23,163 nucleotides of DNA from Verrucomicrobiota bacterium (GTDB lineage: Bacteria > Verrucomicrobiota > Verrucomicrobiia > Chthoniobacterales > Xiphinematobacteraceae). Made by a program: the position numbers and the translations under genes. Where the stretch lies: positions 1 to 23,163 of the forward strand of contig PSRL01000002.1 in NCBI GenBank assembly GCA_003176035.1. Direction: 5' to 3'. The notes below the pieces were generated by a model. That model ran no database searches, was not told the origin of the DNA, and saw only the letters and a list, made by a program, of their open reading frames with translations. Below, piece by piece: positions 20,110 through 23,163 of this stretch (the stretch's first letter is position 1; every line of letters starts with the position of its first letter).

Positions 20110-22878
20110 TTATACCCCAAAAGCAGCTTCTACGAGATCGGCTTGCTGCCTTTTATGTACGGTGGCTGAACCGGTAGCCGGGCTTGCACTAGCCAAACGA
20201 CCAGCGTACAAGATTTCCCGTTTCAGGAGTTTTTGAAGTCTCGGGAAAATAAATGACCAAGCGCCCATGTTCTGAGACTCCTCCTGGCACCAGACTACCC
20301 GCGAAACTCCTCTGTACTGAGAAAAAATACGACCCAACTCTTCTTCGTATAGCGGGTAGAGCTGTTCGATACGAATTAAAGCGACCGAGTCCGCTAGCTG
20401 ATGCGCCGCCCGATATCGGAAAAGGTCGTAGTAAACCTTTCCGGAACAGAAGATAACCCGTTCCACTTTATCGGGATCAGTATGTCCCTGGCTGTCCAGA
20501 ATCTCGAAAAAACGGGAGTGAGTAAAGTCCTCTGCTTTTGATACGGCCTCTTCAGCTCGCAGTAAACTCTTCGGGGTCATGATGACCAGGGGTTTTCGAT
20601 AGCCACGGTGGATTTGGCGCCGCAGGACGTGGAAGTACTGTGCGGGGGTGGTTAAATTGCACACCTGCATATTCTCTTCCGCGCAAAGTTGTAAAAAGCG
20701 CTCTAAGCGAGCACTTGTGTGCTCAGGACCTTGGCCTTCATAGCCATGGGGCAACAACATGACTAGGGAGCTAGGGCGTTGCCATTTTGCTTCAGCGGAA
20801 GCTATGAATTGGTCGACCATGATCTGAGCTCCATTAAAGAAGTCACCAAACTGAGCTTCCCAGAGGCAGAGCATAGAAGGGAAGTCCAGGGAGTACCCAT
20901 AGTCAAAACCAAGGACAGCATATTCGGACAAGGGGCTGTTATAGACGCAGAATTTTGCTTGTTCCGGCCCCAGATTGTCCAAGGGAATATACCGCTCACG
21001 ATTTATCTCATCGTAAAGCACGCTATGACGGTGACTAAACGTACCTCGGCGGCTGTCTTGGCCGGAAAGTCTCACAGGAACTTTTTCCAATAAGAGAGAG
21101 CCAAACGCCAGAGCTTCCGCGAAGCTCCAGTCATAGGGCCCGCCTTCCTTCCAAATCTTGTGTCGACGCTCTAACAACATGCGCCGGATTTTAGGAAGCA
21201 CTCGAAAACCGTCGGGGACTGTGGTCAAAGCACGGACGATTTTCGCCAGCATTGCGGTATCGATGGCCGTATTTACTGGTTCATGGGAATAGGAGGGCTG
21301 AAAAATTGCGGTTGAACCGGCAAATTTCGAATTCCGCTCGTGGGTAGTTTTATCCTTTTCGTTTTCTTTTTTCTGAGCTTCGCTGGCTTTTACATGCGCA
21401 AGAGCTTCTTCCAGTTCCTTCAACTCCCTGCTTTTTAAGGCTGCCGCTTCTTCGGGTTGAATGACCCCTTTCCTTTGAAGCTCTTTTAGAAAAACATCAC
21501 TTAATAAAGGATAAGCCTTAATTCTGTTATATAAATTTGGCTGCGTGAAGCTAGGTTCATCAGCTTCATTGTGCCCATGGCGGCGGAAGCAGGTGATGTC
21601 GATGACAACATCGCGCCCAAATTTCTGTCGGAATTCCAATGCGATGCGGGTGACGGTAGCAACCGTCAAGGGATCTTCTCCGTTCACATGAAAAATAGGC
21701 GCCTCGACCATCTTTGCAATATCGGTGCAATATGGTGTCGAGCGCGCATCGGCGGGCAAGGTTGTAAAACCAATCTGGTTGTTTACGACGATATGAACGG
21801 TCCCTCCAACGCGGTATCCCGGGAGTTGCGACATGTTGAACGTCTCAGCGACTACACCCTGCGCCGCAAATGCGGCGTCTCCGTGGACTAAAACCGGCAC
21901 CACTTTCTTCCGTTCTCGTGTATCGTCGAAAATACGCTGTAATGCCCGTGCTTTTCCCTGGACCACAGGATCCACCGCCTCCAAATGGCTCGGATTAGCA
22001 GCCAGATCGATTTGTACTTCGTAGTTGCTGGCGGTTTTATGGAGGGTTTGATAGCCGAGGTGATATTTTACATCACCGCTTCCCGAAGCGCAGTCCGGAA
22101 CATATATGTTGTCGCTAAATTCATTAAAGATCATTTCCAGCGGCTTCTGAAGGAAATTTGCCAGGACATTGAGGCGCCCCCGATGCGCCATTCCCAAGGC
22201 TATCACGCGAATGTCGGCGTTTTCACAACTATTGAGGATCGCCTTCAGGCTCACCAAGAGAGATTCGCCGCCTTCTACCGAAAATCGCTTATGCCCAACG
22301 TAATTTGAATGAAGAAAATGCTCAAACGTTTCAGCCTCATAGATGGTTCGCAACACACCGCGATAGTCCGGCTCCTCCTGGTTCTCCAAATCCTCAAGGC
22401 GACTGAGTATCCAATTTCTTTGCTGAGGGTCCTGGATATACATGAATTCCACGCCGACCGTTCCGCAGTAAATTTTTTCAAGAGTCCGGATGAGGTCCCG
22501 AAGTGTCATTTGTTTGCCAGCCAAACCGCGGACGGTTTTGTCCAGATCTCCCTTTTCGAAACCTAGATTTTCGAGGCTGAGCAGAGGCTGTTCGCGCGGT
22601 TTCTCCGCAAGAGGGTCAATTTTGGCAGCGGAATGCCCTAGGGTGCGATAGGCGGCAATCAATGCATCCACTTTGGTTTGGAAAGCGTCCGCATCCTGGC
22701 TGACAAGAGCAGCGTCGCCAGTTTTAATTCCGTTGTTGCCGGGTTGTGCAGCGCCAAGCTCAAATCCTTCAAAGAAAGCTTTCCAGTCTGCTCCGACAGA
22801 CTGAGGATCTTGCTGCCACCTGCGATAATTTTCGTCCAATAAAGCCTCGTTCCAGCGGGCCGTAAAAGAACTGTTCAT
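20110..22878 (-). CDS. sucA: 2-oxoglutarate dehydrogenase E1 component
   Basis: A 922-residue thiamine-diphosphate-dependent E1 that decarboxylates 2-oxoglutarate and passes the succinyl group to the lipoyl arm of E2. The N-terminal segment (ENYRRWQQDPQSVGADWKAF, 17-36) is the motif of full-length E1o that helps bind E2. Further family motifs are GMAHRGRLNVL (229-239), the cofactor-binding stretch GDAAFAAQG (333-341) to NNQIGFTT (366-373), and RRHGHNEADEPSFTQP. The C-terminal transketolase-like part includes LPHGYEGQGPEHTSARLERF and WCQEESQNMGAWSF. Length and motifs are normal. The ATG at 22876-22878 gives the expected start MNSSFTARWNEALLDENY. sucB follows; no E3 (lpd) gene is in the window. 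Confidence 0.96.
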   Translation of the reverse strand: MNSSFTARWNEALLDENYRRWQQDPQSVGADWKAFFEGFELGAAQPGNNGIKTGDAALVSQDADAFQTKVDALIAAYRTLGHSAAKIDPLAEKPREQPLLSLENLGFEKGDLDKTVRGLAGKQMTLRDLIRTLEKIYCGTVGVEFMYIQDPQQRNWILSRLEDLENQEEPDYRGVLRTIYEAETFEHFLHSNYVGHKRFSVEGGESLLVSLKAILNSCENADIRVIALGMAHRGRLNVLANFLQKPLEMIFNEFSDNIYVPDCASGSGDVKYHLGYQTLHKTASNYEVQIDLAANPSHLEAVDPVVQGKARALQRIFDDTRERKKVVPVLVHGDAAFAAQGVVAETFNMSQLPGYRVGGTVHIVVNNQIGFTTLPADARSTPYCTDIAKMVEAPIFHVNGEDPLTVATVTRIALEFRQKFGRDVVIDITCFRRHGHNEADEPSFTQPNLYNRIKAYPLLSDVFLKELQRKGVIQPEEAAALKSRELKELEEALAHVKASEAQKKENEKDKTTHERNSKFAGSTAIFQPSYSHEPVNTAIDTAMLAKIVRALTTVPDGFRVLPKIRRMLLERRHKIWKEGGPYDWSFAEALAFGSLLLEKVPVRLSGQDSRRGTFSHRHSVLYDEINRERYIPLDNLGPEQAKFCVYNSPLSEYAVLGFDYGYSLDFPSMLCLWEAQFGDFFNGAQIMVDQFIASAEAKWQRPSSLVMLLPHGYEGQGPEHTSARLERFLQLCAEENMQVCNLTTPAQYFHVLRRQIHRGYRKPLVIMTPKSLLRAEEAVSKAEDFTHSRFFEILDSQGHTDPDKVERVIFCSGKVYYDLFRYRAAHQLADSVALIRIEQLYPLYEEELGRIFSQYRGVSRVVWCQEESQNMGAWSFIFPRLQKLLKREILYAGRLASASPATGSATVHKRQQADLVEAAFGV

Positions 22879-23003
22879 GGATATTTGAGTCTGTATCGGA
22901 CGGTGGGGGCAGTGTCACAATACTGTATACTGTATAAAGTGCCCCAATTTCGTACGCTTCGCAAATGTTTGTTGCAATGTCTTTTTGATGCCATACGCCC
23001 TCT
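22879..23003. promoter_or_regulatory. Probable sucA leader and promoter region
   Basis: About 125 nt separate the end of the upstream transporter gene from sucA, both on the minus strand. An AT-rich tract with a tandem 7-mer (TACTGTA twice, 22921-22934) lies ~45 nt upstream of the sucA ATG and could hold the -10 element, but no clear -35 pairs with it. GCCCT-cttc-AGGGC (22997-23010) is a hairpin overlapping the transporter stop codon, without a following T run. Confidence 0.3.
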
Positions 23004-23163
23004 TCAGGGCAAAAGCATCAGCAGCGCCCCCACTATCACTGTTGGAACTATGGCAGCAACAAATAGATAAGCTGGATGAACTCCATCTTCTCCAAAAAAT
23101 CTCTGCAATAAGGTCAGCCCGGCGGGATTTGGGGCGTTTGCAATCACCGTCAGCCCGCCCCCC
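23004..23163 (-). CDS. C-terminal end of a membrane transporter, probably Na+/H+ antiporter (partial)
   Basis: The minus-strand frame enters from the right edge and stops at 23004-23006, giving the last 52 residues. It reads GGGLTVIANAPNPAG, then FFGEDGVHPAYL, then a hydrophobic membrane segment (FVAAIVPTVIVGALLMLL) ending in Pro. The ANAPNPAG stretch followed by a final helix resembles the end of putative Na+/H+ antiporters of the ion-transporter type; that assignment is from memory of the family and rests on a short piece. The start and most of the gene lie beyond the window. It is upstream of sucA on the same strand. Confidence 0.6.
   Translation of the reverse strand, partial: GGGLTVIANAPNPAGLTLLQRFFGEDGVHPAYLFVAAIVPTVIVGALLMLLP

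Noticed and set aside
22885..23070. Plus-strand frame of 61 codons upstream of sucA
   Set aside because: It overlaps the antisense of the transporter C-terminus, which has clear membrane-protein sequence, and shows no motif of its own.

Overview
The window looks like chromosomal DNA of a bacterium from the Planctomycetes-Verrucomicrobia-Chlamydiae group, most likely a verrucomicrobium. That is an inference. It rests on the long form of IspG with a central insertion, a class II aldolase/short-chain dehydrogenase fusion, an AsmA-type envelope protein (so a Gram-negative), and the mix of housekeeping genes with two ankyrin-repeat genes, which suggests a host-associated life. No rRNA, tRNA, CRISPR array or transposase was seen.

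Layout. 1-2757 (+): most of a large AsmA-like envelope protein, cut by the left edge. 2782-3219 (-): universal stress protein. 3600-5810 (+): aldolase/dehydrogenase fusion of deoxysugar (rhamnose-type) catabolism. 5988-9571 (+): two ankyrin-repeat genes separated by a copy of a dispersed intergenic repeat. 9680-11041 (-): MiaB, a tRNA-modifying enzyme. 11154-12191 (+): agmatine deiminase. 12357-15192 (-): two paralogous genes of unrecognised family. 15248-22878 (-): ispG, rseP, a second copy of the dispersed repeat, sucB and sucA. 23004-23163 (-): C-terminal end of a membrane transporter, probably a Na+/H+ antiporter, cut by the right edge.

The minus-strand run sucA, sucB, rseP, ispG, paralog B, paralog A has one polarity, with gaps of 125 nt (sucA-sucB), about 300 nt (sucB-rseP), 119 nt (rseP-ispG) and 55 nt (ispG-paralog B). 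SucA and SucB are the E1 and E2 parts of 2-oxoglutarate dehydrogenase in the TCA cycle. RseP is an intramembrane protease and IspG an isoprenoid-pathway enzyme; these two are often neighbours in bacteria.

The most notable structure is between agmatine deiminase and ispG. The unknown gene has been tandemly duplicated together with pieces of both neighbours. The junction between the copies holds a relic of the ispG 3' end (13634-13697), an inserted palindromic segment (13698-13790) and an internally deleted relic of the agmatine deiminase 3' end (13791-13841). The inserted segment resembles DNA next to the dispersed repeat at 18.6 kb, so one repeat family appears at three places in this window. 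The ankyrin proteins and the duplicated pair are the accessory content and the best candidates for host interaction, but nothing in the sequence proves secretion.
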